A stretch of DNA of 52,570 nt. It comes from a bacterium (GTDB taxonomy: Bacteria; Myxococcota_A; Bradymonadia; REDH01). Shown piece after piece: positions 40,140 through 50,082 of the stretch (the first letter of the stretch is position 1; every line of letters begins with the position of its first letter). The notes under the pieces are model-generated. The model searched no databases and was not told the DNA's origin. It worked only from the letters and a program-made list of their open reading frames with translations. Location: NCBI GenBank assembly GCA_030427825.1, contig JAUICO010000021.1:1-52570 (forward strand). The letters run 5' to 3'. Position numbers and translations under genes: made by a program.

Positions 40140-41387
40140 TTATCGGCGGCGGCGCTTCTTTCTCGTCGGTTTTCGGGAAGACGTGTCGGGGGCCTGGGAT
40201 TCGGCGTCGAAGAACTGCTTTGCGTATCCCGGGTCGAAGGACCTGTACCAGCCGGGGTTCAGTACCTCGCGGCGGCGTTCGCGATCGTTGGCGAGATATT
40301 CCCGCTCGAAGTCAGCGCAGAAATCCATAAAGGTTCCGGCGGAGATCGCCTCTCGCATCTCGCCCATGAGGCGGTGGTAGTAGGCCACGTTGTGCAGTGA
40401 GCAGAGGGTCGTACCGAGCAGCTCGCCGGACTTCACGAGGTGATGGACGTACGAGCGGGTGAAGTTCCTGCAGGCGTAACACTCACAGGAGGCGTCGATG
40501 GGAAATCGGTCGTTGCGGTAACGCTTGTGATCCACGCGAATGCGTCCGCGTGAGGTGAAGAGGGTCCCGGAGCGGGCGTATCGCGTCGGGATGACGCAAT
40601 CGAACATGTCCATGCCGCGGCCGACAGCGCCTACCAGATCTTCAGGCAGACCCACGCCCATCAGGTAGCGTGGCTTGCCCGCAGGCAGCTCCGGCTCCGC
40701 GGCATCCACGGCCTGCATCATCAACGCGTGGCCTTCGCCGACAGACACGCCGCCGATGGCGTATCCCGGCAGGTCGCGCTTGATCGTCTCCCTGGCGCTG
40801 AACGCGCGCAGGTCGTCGAACACTGACCCCTGCACGATACCGAACAGCGCCTGGTCTTCGCGCGAATGCGCGGCGATGCAGCGATCGAGCCAGCGCAGGG
40901 TCCGTTCCACCCCCACCTTTGCGGCAGGTTGCTTACACGGCCATGGCACGCACTCGTCGAAGGCCATGATGATGTCGGCGCCGATCGCTTCCTGCACCTG
41001 CATTGACCACTCGGGCGTGGCGAACACCTCTTCGCCGCCTTTCTGAAAGCGAAAGCGAACACCCTCTTCGCTGAATTCGGTCTTCGGCAGGCTGAATACC
41101 TGAAAGCCCCCGGAGTCCGTCAGCACCGGCCAGTCCACGCCCATGAACGCGTGGATGCCGCCGTGGGCCGCGACGATCTTCTCACCGGGCTGCAGGTGCA
41201 GGTGATAGGTGTTGGCGAGAGAGATCTCGGTTCCGATCTCGCGCAGGTCTCTGGGAAAAATCCCCTTCACTGTGCCCGCGGTACCGACCGGCATGAATAC
41301 CGGCGTCTCGATGGTGCCCCGATCGGTGTGAACCCGACCACGGCGCGCTCTGCCGTCAGAGCAAATATGTTCGTATCGAACTGTCAT
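40140..41387 (-). CDS. tgt: tRNA-guanine transglycosylase
   Basis: A 415-residue enzyme that exchanges guanine-34 of GUN-anticodon tRNAs for the queuosine precursor preQ1. TPVFMPVGTAGTVKGIFPRD and TDSGGFQVFSL (catalytic Asp) are near the N-terminus, and GIVQGS is in the substrate site. VIPTRYARSGTLFT is canonical. The zinc site is CECYAC with a later Cys and His (SLHN). The C-terminus is extended by about 30 residues ending in a Lys/Arg-rich stretch (PTRKKRRRR), which may aid tRNA binding. ATG 41387 is the only sensible start. The other queuosine genes are not in the window. Confidence 0.96.
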   Translation of the reverse strand: MTVRYEHICSDGRARRGRVHTDRGTIETPVFMPVGTAGTVKGIFPRDLREIGTEISLANTYHLHLQPGEKIVAAHGGIHAFMGVDWPVLTDSGGFQVFSLPKTEFSEEGVRFRFQKGGEEVFATPEWSMQVQEAIGADIIMAFDECVPWPCKQPAAKVGVERTLRWLDRCIAAHSREDQALFGIVQGSVFDDLRAFSARETIKRDLPGYAIGGVSVGEGHALMMQAVDAAEPELPAGKPRYLMGVGLPEDLVGAVGRGMDMFDCVIPTRYARSGTLFTSRGRIRVDHKRYRNDRFPIDASCECYACRNFTRSYVHHLVKSGELLGTTLCSLHNVAYYHRLMGEMREAISAGTFMDFCADFEREYLANDRERRREVLNPGWYRSFDPGYAKQFFDAESQAPDTSSRKPTRKKRRRR

Positions 41388-41502
41388 TGTGCGCGCATGC
41401 CAGAGCGCGGCCCGGGAGGCAAAGAGACTGGCTCAGCCGAACACGCAGGCCGTCGCCGATCACGCTGCGTCGTCGGCCGCGGATCGTGCCCACACGCAGC
41501 TC

Positions 41503-42378
41503 CTACTGAGGCTGCGGCGAGGGGATCAGCAACCTCCCTGAGGCAGCCGGCGAGTAGGGCCGGCGGCCGAGATTTGGTCGCAGGTCGCGCAACGCAGTGT
41601 TGAGCTGCACGTCGGGTATCGGTGTGGCCAATGCCGCATCGGGAACACCGAGGCGGGGACGATAGTCGAAGATGCGAACCCCGTCGTACTCGACGGTGTA
41701 GGTCCGACCGTAGAGATCGAAGCCTACTGTACTGCCATCAAGTCTCGGCCTGAAGTCGGCGATGCGAATCGACGCCAGAGCGTCCACGGTCAACACGGAA
41801 CTTTGCGGCGCCGGGGCGTCTTCCAGCGGCAGCCAGGGCCAGGTGTCGGTGCCGGCCCGCGACCTCGCGGCGTCGACCTCGGCGACCCACTCCAGAAACT
41901 CTGAGGCCATTTCGCCGCAACCCAGTGACGCGGCCGCCACGCCGCTCGTGTGTTCCCATGTCCCCGTGCCCCGCCAGACGTCGTCCTGCAGTCTCGACGA
42001 GCGCGCGCGTGCCCGCACAATCCACCGGTCAGAGCCGCCGGAGTGCACCGTGACGAAGAAGTCCAGCTCGGGCGTCTCGTGCCAGCGCGGATCGGCGAGG
42101 CAATGGGTCACAAAGCGGGGATCTGTCACCGGAAACCGACAGCTCGCCTGCGCCGCCACGACATCCGGCGCGTTCGCGGCTCGAAACAACGCAGAGTCGG
42201 ACACGGCGTATTCAAAAGCGCGGGCACAGGTGGTGTCGATATAGGTGGCCTCACCGACGCGTCGATCGGTCGATACGCGGATCGCCGACGGCTCAGCCGC
42301 CTCGGCTTGTCTCGCCGACAGGGTGACGCTGACACCGGCAAACGCCAGCGCGAAGGCGGCGTGCGCCACGACCTTCAT
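41503..42378 (-). CDS. Secreted protein of unknown function
   Basis: A 291-residue exported protein with no family recognised. A signal peptide is clear (MKVVAHAAFALAFAGVSVTL, then a SARQAEA-type cleavage site). The mature part has Cys in TTCARAFEYAV, ASCRFP, THCLADP and LGCGEMASEF, possibly forming disulphides. The last 90 residues are beta-rich with repeated motifs ADFRPRLDG, FDYRPRLGV and LRDLRPNLGRRPY, and end PSPQPQ. ATG 42378 is preceded by AGGAAG at seven bases, which decides it against ATG 42408. It is upstream of tgt by 115 bases and divergent from acnA. Periplasmic or outer-membrane location is inferred from the signal peptide only. Confidence 0.75.
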   Translation of the reverse strand: MKVVAHAAFALAFAGVSVTLSARQAEAAEPSAIRVSTDRRVGEATYIDTTCARAFEYAVSDSALFRAANAPDVVAAQASCRFPVTDPRFVTHCLADPRWHETPELDFFVTVHSGGSDRWIVRARARSSRLQDDVWRGTGTWEHTSGVAAASLGCGEMASEFLEWVAEVDAARSRAGTDTWPWLPLEDAPAPQSSVLTVDALASIRIADFRPRLDGSTVGFDLYGRTYTVEYDGVRIFDYRPRLGVPDAALATPIPDVQLNTALRDLRPNLGRRPYSPAASGRLLIPSPQPQ

Positions 42379-42570
42379 TGTGCGTCTTCCTATCTCGATA
42401 CGGCTCATCAATTGTCCGCCCGCAGTACGACACAGTGACTATGGGTGCCATGTGAAGTCGAATCAACCACAACCGCACAGATCGGCGACATTCCCCGGTC
42501 CCGAATCGATTGCCGTGCGACCGTACTGGCTGATATGGGAGCGCCGCACTACTTGATGGAGCGATAGAAT

Positions 42571-45285
42571 ATGGGCACGGAACGAGCTTTCGGATCAAAG
42601 TCGACATTTGAACTCTCGGACGGCTCGCAGGCCGGCTATTACCGGCTTGCGGCACTGGAAGAGGCCGGGGAGACCAGTCTCAGCGCTCTGCCCTTCTCGA
42701 TTCGCGTTCTCCTCGAAGCTGCCCTTCGCAAGCACGACGGCTTCCTCGTTCGCGATGAAGATGTGCGTACGCTGGCGCAGTGGCGCCCGGACTCGGCGGC
42801 CACGGAGATTCCCTTCATGCCCGCACGGGTGATTCTGCAGGACTTCACCGGGGTACCGGCGGTCGTCGACCTCGCAGCCCTGCGCAACGCGATGGTTGAT
42901 CTCGGCGGCGACCCGAAGAAGGTCAACCCCCTGGTTCCTGTAGATCTCGTCATCGATCACTCCGTCCAGGTCGATGTTTCCGGGCGCTTCGACGACGCTC
43001 GCGAACAGAACCTTGAGATCGAATATGAGCGCAACATGGAGCGCTACGAATTTCTAAAGTGGGGACAGAACAACCTCGACGACTTCCGCGCGGTACCTCC
43101 CGGTCGCGGCATCGTCCACCAGGTAAATCTCGAGTGGATTGCGAGCGTTGCCGCCAGCGCTACCGAAAATGGAGAGCGCATCTACTTCCCTGACTCTCTG
43201 GTCGGCACCGACAGCCACACTACCATGATCAACGGACTCGGGGTGCTCGGTTGGGGCGTCGGCGGTATCGAGGCCGAAGCCGTAATGCTCGGCCAGCCGG
43301 TCTATATGCTCGCGCCCGAAGTGGTCGGCTTCAAGCTCAACGGACGCCTGCGCGAAGGTGTGACCGCCACCGACATGACCCTCCGCATCGTGCAGATGCT
43401 CCGAGAGAAAGGCGTCGTCGGAAAGTTCGTCGAATTCTACGGCGAGGGCGTAGCCAACATGTCCCTGCCGGACCGCGCTACGATCGCGAACATGGCGCCG
43501 GAGTACGGCGCCACCTGCGGCTTCTTCCCCGTCGACTCGGTGACCCTCGACTACATGCGACTCTCGGGCAGGGACGAAGCGCACATCGAGAATGTCGAAC
43601 GCTACTACCGGGCACAGGGGCTCTTCCGCGTCGCGGACACCCCGGACCCGACCTTCACCGACACTCTGGAGCTCGATCTCGCCGAGGTGCAACCGGCACT
43701 TGCAGGACCCAAGCGACCGCAGGACCGAATCAACCTCACGGACATGCAGCCGGCCTTCCAGAAATCACTCACAGCGCCGATCGGTCACAGCGGACACGGA
43801 CTTGACCCGTCCGCGCTCTCTGCAACCGGGACCGTGAAGGTTGAAGGCGGTGAAGACTACACGATCACCCACGGCGACGTGGTCATCGCGGCCATCACCT
43901 CGTGCACCAACACCTCAAACCCCAGCGTCATGCTCGCGGCCGGTCTCATCGCGCGAAACGCGGTTCGCCGTGGCGTGAAGATCAAGCCCTGGGTGAAGCC
44001 GTCTCTGGCTCCCGGTTCGCGCGTAGTCACCGAATACTACGAGCGCGCCGGGCTCGGCGACGACCTCTCGACGCTCGGTTTCAACGTCGTCGGCTACGGC
44101 TGCACAACCTGCATCGGCAACTCGGGGCCCCTCGATGCCAACATCGAGGCCGCAATCAACGAAGGCGACCTGGTGGTGACGAACGTCATCTCCGGCAACC
44201 GAAACTTCGAGGGCCGCGTTCACCAGAAGGTGCTCGGCAGCTACCTCGCCAGCCCGCCTCTGGTCGTCGCGTACGCAATCGCCGGCACCGTGAACATCGA
44301 CCTGCAAAACGACCCGATCGCCAAAGACGCAGACGGAAACGATGTATTCCTTCGCGATCTCTGGCCCACGGACGAAGAGCTGCGCGCCACCGTGAAGGCG
44401 TCCATCACGCCGCAGATGTTCCGCGACCGGTACAGCGACGTCACCCGGGAGCCGCGCTGGGACGCGATCGAAGCTATCGACTCCGACATCTATCCCTGGC
44501 GCGATACATCGACCTACATCCAGCTGCCGCCCTTCTTCGAAGGGATCACGCCGGAGGTTCCGCCGATCACGCCGATCAACGGCACCCGCGTTCTGCTGAA
44601 GCTGGGTGACTCCGTCACCACCGACCACATCAGCCCTGCCGGCGCGATCGCGCCCTCATCACCGGCAGGAATGTACCTGCAGGCCAAAGGTATCGAACGG
44701 AAGGACTTCAACAGCTACGGCTCACGGCGCGGCAACGACCGCGTGATGGTGCGCGGAACCTTCGCCAACGTGCGAATCCGCAACCAGATCGCGCCCGGCA
44801 CCGAGGGCGGTTTCTCGAAGTACTTTCCCACCGGCGAAGTCATGTCGGTCTATGAAGCGGCTGTGAAGTACCGCGAAGATGGTACACCGCTCGTGGTTCT
44901 GGCCGGCTCGCAATACGGCACCGGCTCCTCACGTGACTGGGCCGCGAAGGGCACCTTCCTGCTCGGCATCAAGGCCGTCATCGCAACCAGCTTCGAGCGC
45001 ATCCATCGCTCCAACCTCGTCGGCATGGGCGTCCTGCCCCTCTGCTTCAAGGATGGCGAGAGCGCAGACACCCTCGGCCTCGACGGCAGCGAGACCATCA
45101 GCATTCCCGGCCTCAGCGACGACGTGAAGCCCTTCGACGAGCTTGAGGTCGTCGCGGTCGCCGGTGACGGGTCCGAGACCCGCTTCCAGGCCGTGGTGCG
45201 CCTCGATACACCCGTCGAAGTGGAATACTACCGCAATGGCGGCATCCTCCACACGGTCATCCGCAACATGGCGGCAGGCGCCTGA
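42571..45285 (+). CDS. acnA: Aconitate hydratase A
   Basis: A 904-residue monomeric aconitase of the AcnA/IRP type, interconverting citrate and isocitrate in the TCA cycle. [33 protein letters not shown] and [11 protein letters not shown] mark the N-terminal domains. The iron-sulphur cluster cysteines are in [10 protein letters not shown] and [12 protein letters not shown]. The swivel domain has [20 protein letters not shown] and [16 protein letters not shown]. Length is normal. ATG 42571 has GGAG about nine bases upstream. It is divergent from the secreted-protein gene and monocistronic, followed by the triple-hairpin repeat. It is a paralogue of LeuC/LeuD in the aconitase superfamily. Confidence 0.97.
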   Translation: MGTERAFGSKSTFELSDGSQAGYYRLAALEEAGETSLSALPFSIRVLLEAALRKHDGFLVRDEDVRTLAQWRPDSAATEIPFMPARVILQDFTGVPAVVDLAALRNAMVDLGGDPKKVNPLVPVDLVIDHSVQVDVSGRFDDAREQNLEIEYERNMERYEFLKWGQNNLDDFRAVPPGRGIVHQVNLEWIASVAASATENGERIYFPDSLVGTDSHTTMINGLGVLGWGVGGIEAEAVMLGQPVYMLAPEVVGFKLNGRLREGVTATDMTLRIVQMLREKGVVGKFVEFYGEGVANMSLPDRATIANMAPEYGATCGFFPVDSVTLDYMRLSGRDEAHIENVERYYRAQGLFRVADTPDPTFTDTLELDLAEVQPALAGPKRPQDRINLTDMQPAFQKSLTAPIGHSGHGLDPSALSATGTVKVEGGEDYTITHGDVVIAAITSCTNTSNPSVMLAAGLIARNAVRRGVKIKPWVKPSLAPGSRVVTEYYERAGLGDDLSTLGFNVVGYGCTTCIGNSGPLDANIEAAINEGDLVVTNVISGNRNFEGRVHQKVLGSYLASPPLVVAYAIAGTVNIDLQNDPIAKDADGNDVFLRDLWPTDEELRATVKASITPQMFRDRYSDVTREPRWDAIEAIDSDIYPWRDTSTYIQLPPFFEGITPEVPPITPINGTRVLLKLGDSVTTDHISPAGAIAPSSPAGMYLQAKGIERKDFNSYGSRRGNDRVMVRGTFANVRIRNQIAPGTEGGFSKYFPTGEVMSVYEAAVKYREDGTPLVVLAGSQYGTGSSRDWAAKGTFLLGIKAVIATSFERIHRSNLVGMGVLPLCFKDGESADTLGLDGSETISIPGLSDDVKPFDELEVVAVAGDGSETRFQAVVRLDTPVEVEYYRNGGILHTVIRNMAAGA

Positions 45286-45293
45286 GCGGGGGG

Positions 45294-45369
45294 CGAGGCT
45301 CTGCCTCGCGCTCCGGCAGGGGTTTCACCCCTGCACCCCCAAGAAAGCTGCTCCGCAGCTTTCTGTTGG
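45294..45369. repeat. Triple-hairpin intergenic repeat, copy B
   Basis: CGAGGC/GCCTCG is at 45294-45308 and GCAGGGG/CCCCTGC with loop TTTCA at 45316-45334. AGAAAGCTGC/GCAGCTTTCT with loop TCC is at 45342-45364, followed by GTTGG. The third stem is a perfect ten pairs and differs in sequence from copy A. It lies eight bases after the acnA stop, between convergent genes. Confidence 0.82.
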
Positions 45370-45435
45370 TTGGCGATGGCGGCGGTGTACGATTCGGCGC
45401 TGAGGTTGGGCCGGCCACCTGTTCAATGCTTCGAG

Positions 45436-47775
45436 CTACTTGCGGCGGATGATGGCGAAGCCGAGGAAGAGCGCGGCGACGCCGAGGGGCGCGTTGCCAC
45501 CACCGGTCGACGAGCAGCCTTCCTTTGCTTTGTTGTTGGGATCCGAGTCTTCGCCGTCGAGGATGCCGTCGCCGTCGCTGTCCGGGTTCAGCGGGTCCAG
45601 GTTACGGTCCACTTCCTCACCGTCGAGAAGGCCGTCGCCGTCGCTGTCGTCGTCCAGAGGGTCCGTGCCGTAGGTGATCTCTTCGCCGTCGAGGAGGCCG
45701 TCGTCATCGCTGTCTTCATCGAGGGGGTCCGTACCGATACGCACCTCTTCGCCGTCCACGATCCCATCATCATCTGTGTCGTTGTCGGTTGGGTCGAGCT
45801 CCCCCTCGTCGAGTATACCGTTTCCGTTGGTGTCTTCGTGACCGTCGAGAAGGCCGTCATCATCGCTGTCCTCATCATCGCCGTCTGTGCGATCGCTCGC
45901 ATCCTCGACTTCGTCTGAGATGAGGTCATCGTCGCGATCGTTGAAGATGGTGATGTCGACGCCGGAGCCGGCTGTCTGGTTGCCGGCTTCGTCTTCAGCG
46001 ACGATCACGATCACGTACTCTCCCGTGGGCAGGCAGACGTTCTGCACGTCCCAGGTGCCGTCACCGTCCACGTTGATGTCCGGCAGCGTGGACAGGTCCA
46101 CGAGCACCGGAGGATCATCCGTAGTGAAGATCTCGATAACGACGTTTCCGTTCGCCTCGATGCCGTCGCCGGAGAGATCAACGCATCCTTCCTCCGGGCC
46201 ACCGTCGAATGCGGTGCCAACCCCGGCGGCGGCGGGCGGCGTGCCGTCGTAGGTAAAGGTGACGACGACCGGGTCGCCGGCTTCATTTCCTGCGTCGTCG
46301 GTAACGGTAATTCGTATCTCGTAGTCGCCGTCTTCACTGCCGGCGGCAAACTGAAACCCGTCGCCGAGGGGATCGTCACCGTCCGTTGCGTCGAAGTCCT
46401 CGCAGGGACCGCTTTCGTTCGTGTTTGCGGAACCGTCGGCGGGATCAAAGAGCACCTCGCACTCGTAGGTGCACCCGTCGATGCCGCTGCCGGCGCCGTC
46501 GCAGTCGAGGCCAATCGCGGGGTTGCCGCCGGTCGGTGACGGCGGGTTCGTTACGCCGGGGGCAGGCGGTGTGCGGTCAACGATGAATACAATCGTCTCT
46601 TCGTTGTCGTTGCCTGCCTCGTCGCTCATCGAGACGACGACGCTGTGCGAGCCCTCTGCGAGAGCCCCACTGACTACGAAGCTGCAGCCGGCGCCGGCGA
46701 CATCGTTGCCATCCAGGGTGCAGGAGACCGTGCAGGGCAGAAGGTCGTCGCAATCAAAACTGACCGTGGCGCCGTCGGTGACCGGCGTTCCGTCTACATC
46801 TGCCGGCACGGCACCGGTTCCAACCGCGAGAGGCGGGACCGTGTCGATCACGAACTCAAAGGTAACATCGTCGTCGACCGCGAAGTTCTCGACGTTGTCC
46901 TGCACAGAAAAGCGCATGCGGTACACGCCGTCGGAGGGCGCAGAGACAGCGAAAGAGTGCGTCTCTGAGTCCGAGATCCCGCCGTCTACGCAACGCAGCT
47001 CTTCTGCGACACCGGCCCAGGTCGACGTGTCGGTGCAGACGGCGCCGTTGCAGCGCTCAAGGAAGCAGTCCGAGAAGGTCTGAAATTGAATGTCGTTGAT
47101 CCCCAGAACCGAGTCGTCATACTCGTTCACCGGCAGACAGGTGTCCGCGTCAGGGGTGCCTCCGGGGACGGGCGGCTGACAGTTGAACAAGCCGCCAAGG
47201 CCATCATCGCGAGCCGCCGCAAAGAACTCGTAGCTGTTGTCGTGGATGAAGAACTCGTAGCTGAAGCTCCGTGTGTTTACAGCGCCGCCATCCGCGAGCG
47301 CCGGTGTGACCACCGGCGGCTCGTCGTCCCACCAGAAAAAGCTGGGACTTCCCTTATCGCTGCCCAGCGACGTGCAGCGGCCGCGAAACGCGTACCGGGT
47401 GTCATTCACCAACGGGTTCGGGTCTTCGAAGGTCGGGGACGCGATCGTCAGCGCTCCACTGAGCGGCGTCACACCGCAGTTGTTGCTTGAGAGAAGAAAC
47501 TCCGGAAAATCCGAACTCGGGTTCTCCGTGGTGGCGTCCCAGGTCTGGCAGTCTGCGGTGATCAAATCGCCGGCGGCGTCAACGCAGGCAAAGGAGTAGC
47601 CGCTACGATCCCAGTCCGCGGCGACCTCGGGTCCCAGAAGCGAGGGGCCGGTCAGGCGATCCGTAAAGGAGAGCTGACCCGCGCTCGCGACAGCGCTCAA
47701 ACCGAGCGTTGCAATCAAGATGCAAAGAGTGATTCCCCGGACGCGATGGCGCCGAGGAGCTGCGATGATGCTCAT
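45436..47775 (-). CDS. Secreted calcium-repeat surface protein with C-terminal sorting-like tail
   Basis: A 779-residue exported protein. Signal peptide at 1-32 (GITLCILIATLGLSAVASAG). The N-terminal part has Cys-containing beta domains. Two or three Ig-like domains follow, with patterns such as VVVSMSDEAGNDNEETIVFI, ITVTDDAGNEAGDPVVVTFT and VIVAEDEAGNQTAG. The C-terminal region is a run of Asp-rich thrombospondin type 3-like repeats (DSDDDGLLDGEE, DSDGDGLLDGEE, DSDGDGILDGED) that should bind calcium. It ends GCSSTGGGNAPLGVA, a hydrophobic span and IIRRK, resembling a MYXO-CTERM or related sorting tail. ATG 47775 has GGAGA at eight bases; the frame open to 47907 is not needed. Surface display is inferred. 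Confidence 0.87.
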   Translation of the reverse strand: MSIIAAPRRHRVRGITLCILIATLGLSAVASAGQLSFTDRLTGPSLLGPEVAADWDRSGYSFACVDAAGDLITADCQTWDATTENPSSDFPEFLLSSNNCGVTPLSGALTIASPTFEDPNPLVNDTRYAFRGRCTSLGSDKGSPSFFWWDDEPPVVTPALADGGAVNTRSFSYEFFIHDNSYEFFAAARDDGLGGLFNCQPPVPGGTPDADTCLPVNEYDDSVLGINDIQFQTFSDCFLERCNGAVCTDTSTWAGVAEELRCVDGGISDSETHSFAVSAPSDGVYRMRFSVQDNVENFAVDDDVTFEFVIDTVPPLAVGTGAVPADVDGTPVTDGATVSFDCDDLLPCTVSCTLDGNDVAGAGCSFVVSGALAEGSHSVVVSMSDEAGNDNEETIVFIVDRTPPAPGVTNPPSPTGGNPAIGLDCDGAGSGIDGCTYECEVLFDPADGSANTNESGPCEDFDATDGDDPLGDGFQFAAGSEDGDYEIRITVTDDAGNEAGDPVVVTFTYDGTPPAAAGVGTAFDGGPEEGCVDLSGDGIEANGNVVIEIFTTDDPPVLVDLSTLPDINVDGDGTWDVQNVCLPTGEYVIVIVAEDEAGNQTAGSGVDITIFNDRDDDLISDEVEDASDRTDGDDEDSDDDGLLDGHEDTNGNGILDEGELDPTDNDTDDDGIVDGEEVRIGTDPLDEDSDDDGLLDGEEITYGTDPLDDDSDGDGLLDGEEVDRNLDPLNPDSDGDGILDGEDSDPNNKAKEGCSSTGGGNAPLGVAALFLGFAIIRRK

Positions 47776-47892
47776 AGAGATGTCTCCAACTTTTTGCGCG
47801 ACCGGGGGGGAAGGGTCACGATACAGATTCCTGGCACCTGACGCGGTTTCCGTCAAACCGACAAAGAGAGCCCGAATAGACGAGTTCAGCCC

Positions 47893-49254
47893 GTGAAGAC
47901 CTGGCAATCCATGAATCCGGCGACCGGAATGCCCGTCGCTGAGTACCCCTGTCTGAGCCGCCCGGAGCTCGACGAGGCGCTGGACCGCTCCGCTTCAGCC
48001 GCACCCGCGTGGCGCGCTCGATCGATGGACGATCGCGGCGCCATCCTAAAACGCGCCGCTGAGCTGCTCCGAAAGCGCTCTGAACGCCTTGCCCTGCTGA
48101 TGACCAGCGAGATGGGAAAGCCCGTCGCCCAGTCCAGGGCCGAGGTCGAAAAATGCGCCTGGGTCTGCGAATTCTACGCCGAGCACGGCGCCGACTTCGC
48201 CGCGACAAGACCCGTGGCGACGGACGCTTCGTCGAGCGCAGTGCGCTATGAGCCCCTCGGCTGCGTGCTGGCCATCATGCCGTGGAACTTCCCCCTGTGG
48301 CAGGTGTTTCGCTTCGCTGCCCCGGTACTGATGCTGGGCAACGTCGCGCTCCTGAAACACGCGCCCAATGTGCCGGGCTGCGCCCTCGCATGCGAGGCCA
48401 TCTGGCGCGACGCCGGCGCGGGGGACGGTGTCTTTCAGTCCCTGCTTGTGCCCGTGACTGAGGTCGAGCGGATGATAGCCGACTCCCGCGTTCACGCCAT
48501 CTCTGTCACCGGCTCTGAGCGAGCGGGCGCGGCGGTTGCCTCCAGGGCGGGCGTGAACTTGAAGCCCTGCCTGCTCGAGCTGGGCGGCTCCGATCCATTC
48601 GTCGTCCTGTCCGATTGCGACATCGACGAAGCGTTGACGGGGGCGGTCACGTCGCGCACGCTGAACAACGGCCAGAGCTGCATCGCGGCCAAACGCTTCA
48701 TCATTGAAGACGCCCTGTACGACGAGTTTGTCACCGCTCTCGACGCGCGAATGCGGGCCCTCGTTGTCGGCGATCCGATGGATCCGGAGACGGACCTCGG
48801 GCCGATGGCGCGGCGGGACCTGGTCGAGCATCTGCACCACCAGGTGACCGCTTCTGTCGCCGCGGGCGCACGGCTTCGCTGCGGCGGCGGGGCCCCTCCA
48901 GGGCCGGGCTTCTTCTATCTGCCCACAGTGCTCGCCGACGTGGTTCCCGGCATGGCGGCCTTCGACGAAGAGACGTTCGGCCCCGTCGCGTCGTGCACCC
49001 GGGCTGAGGACACCGACCACGCAGTCGAGCTTGCCAACCAGACGCGCTTCGGACTCGGGGCCTCGCTGTGGAGCCGCGATCCGGACCCGGAGCTGATCAG
49101 CCGACTCAGCGCGGGGCACGTCGCCGTCAACGGCATCGTGAAGTCTGACCCGCGTCTCCCCTTCGGCGGGATTCGCAACTCCGGCTTCGGGCGTGAGCTG
49201 GGCCGTGAGGGGATGCTGGCCTTCGCAAACACGAAGTCCGTCTGGGTTCGCTGA
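47893..49254 (+). CDS. Aldehyde dehydrogenase, succinate-semialdehyde type
   Basis: A 453-residue NAD(P)-dependent enzyme oxidising an aldehyde to its acid. It aligns with the GabD/Sad group: SMNPATGMPVAEYP, TSEMGKPVAQSRAEVEKCAW, VLAIMPWNFPLWQVFRFAAP, then VTGSERAGAAVASRAG and LELGGSDPFVVLSD (catalytic Glu). NNGQSCIAAKRFI carries the catalytic Cys. FDEETFGPVAS and the C-terminal PFGGIRNSGFGRELG complete the family. Succinate semialdehyde is the best guess for substrate; no aminotransferase gene is adjacent. GTG 47893 is used; ATG 47911 is an alternative. Divergent from the calcium-repeat protein. The next gene overlaps its stop (TGATG). Confidence 0.92.
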   Translation: MKTWQSMNPATGMPVAEYPCLSRPELDEALDRSASAAPAWRARSMDDRGAILKRAAELLRKRSERLALLMTSEMGKPVAQSRAEVEKCAWVCEFYAEHGADFAATRPVATDASSSAVRYEPLGCVLAIMPWNFPLWQVFRFAAPVLMLGNVALLKHAPNVPGCALACEAIWRDAGAGDGVFQSLLVPVTEVERMIADSRVHAISVTGSERAGAAVASRAGVNLKPCLLELGGSDPFVVLSDCDIDEALTGAVTSRTLNNGQSCIAAKRFIIEDALYDEFVTALDARMRALVVGDPMDPETDLGPMARRDLVEHLHHQVTASVAAGARLRCGGGAPPGPGFFYLPTVLADVVPGMAAFDEETFGPVASCTRAEDTDHAVELANQTRFGLGASLWSRDPDPELISRLSAGHVAVNGIVKSDPRLPFGGIRNSGFGRELGREGMLAFANTKSVWVR

Positions 49255-50075
49255 TGTCGCGCGCCGATGACCTTCGCGACGAGATACAACGCATCGCCTC
49301 GCAAATCGCCCCTGCGGCGTCGCGGTCAACATCCGGGCGTGCTCAGATCGAAGCCGCCATCGCGAAGCTCGAGGCACGCATGGCGACGATTCCACCCGGG
49401 GCACGCCGAAATCGTAGACGGCAGGAGTGGGAACGCCTCGTAGAACGCGTGGACCGGCTGAGCAGCCGGCTGACTGAAACCGGCCCCGAGCACGTGTCCT
49501 CAGCGGCCCCTGATCTCGCCCATCTACGACGGCTGATGCGCGAGCTCGTCGGACTGATACGCGCTGACCCTTTCGGCTCTACCGCGGAGGCCACCGCGCT
49601 GACCGGGCGTATCGCAGCGTTGGTACGGGGACGACGAGATGCATTGGCAGACAGCGCTGCACGCCTCGCAGACGCCCGCGAATATGTCGTCGACGTGATT
49701 GCCCGGCTGGAGACGCTGATCGCAGACGTATCCGTCGAAGGCACGCTGACGGCCGCTCCTCTCGCCGACCTGCGCGGCGATCTCAGCCGCCGCATCGAGA
49801 TGGCGGAGATCGCCTTCGAAGAGGCGCGAGACCGCGTACGCGGGTTGGGCGCGTCGTGGCCCGAGCTGCGCCCGATCTCGACGCGCCGCGACTGGCAGGC
49901 CATCCCCTTCCTGCGCATTCGCCAGCTGATCACCGGTGATCCCGGCGGCTCCAAAACCACGAAAGGCCCGCCGGCGACGGCAGACCTTCGTGAGGCGCTC
50001 TCAACATCCCGGGCGGTCGCCCTGTGGATCGAGGAGCTGCGACAGGCAGTGCAGAACGCAGCGCCTGTCGCCTGA
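49254..50075 (+). CDS. Helical coiled-coil protein of unknown function
   Basis: A 273-residue soluble protein, not recognised. It is almost all helical with Arg, Glu, Ala and Leu heptads (LRDEIQRIASQIAP, EWERLVERVDRLSSRL, LREALSTSRAVALWIEELRQ), and contains a basic patch PPGARRNRRRQEW at about 47-59. No signal peptide or membrane span. The ATG overlaps the aldehyde dehydrogenase TGA by one base, so the two are translationally coupled, although nothing in this protein suggests a metabolic role. It ends seven bases before the convergent barrel gene. Confidence 0.78.
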   Translation: MSRADDLRDEIQRIASQIAPAASRSTSGRAQIEAAIAKLEARMATIPPGARRNRRRQEWERLVERVDRLSSRLTETGPEHVSSAAPDLAHLRRLMRELVGLIRADPFGSTAEATALTGRIAALVRGRRDALADSAARLADAREYVVDVIARLETLIADVSVEGTLTAAPLADLRGDLSRRIEMAEIAFEEARDRVRGLGASWPELRPISTRRDWQAIPFLRIRQLITGDPGGSKTTKGPPATADLREALSTSRAVALWIEELRQAVQNAAPVA

Positions 50076-50082
50076 GAGTCCC

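Noticed and set aside
45540..45880. Repetitive DNA as a possible tandem array
   Set aside because: The repeats encode the Asp-rich calcium-binding modules of the surface protein and are explained by protein structure.
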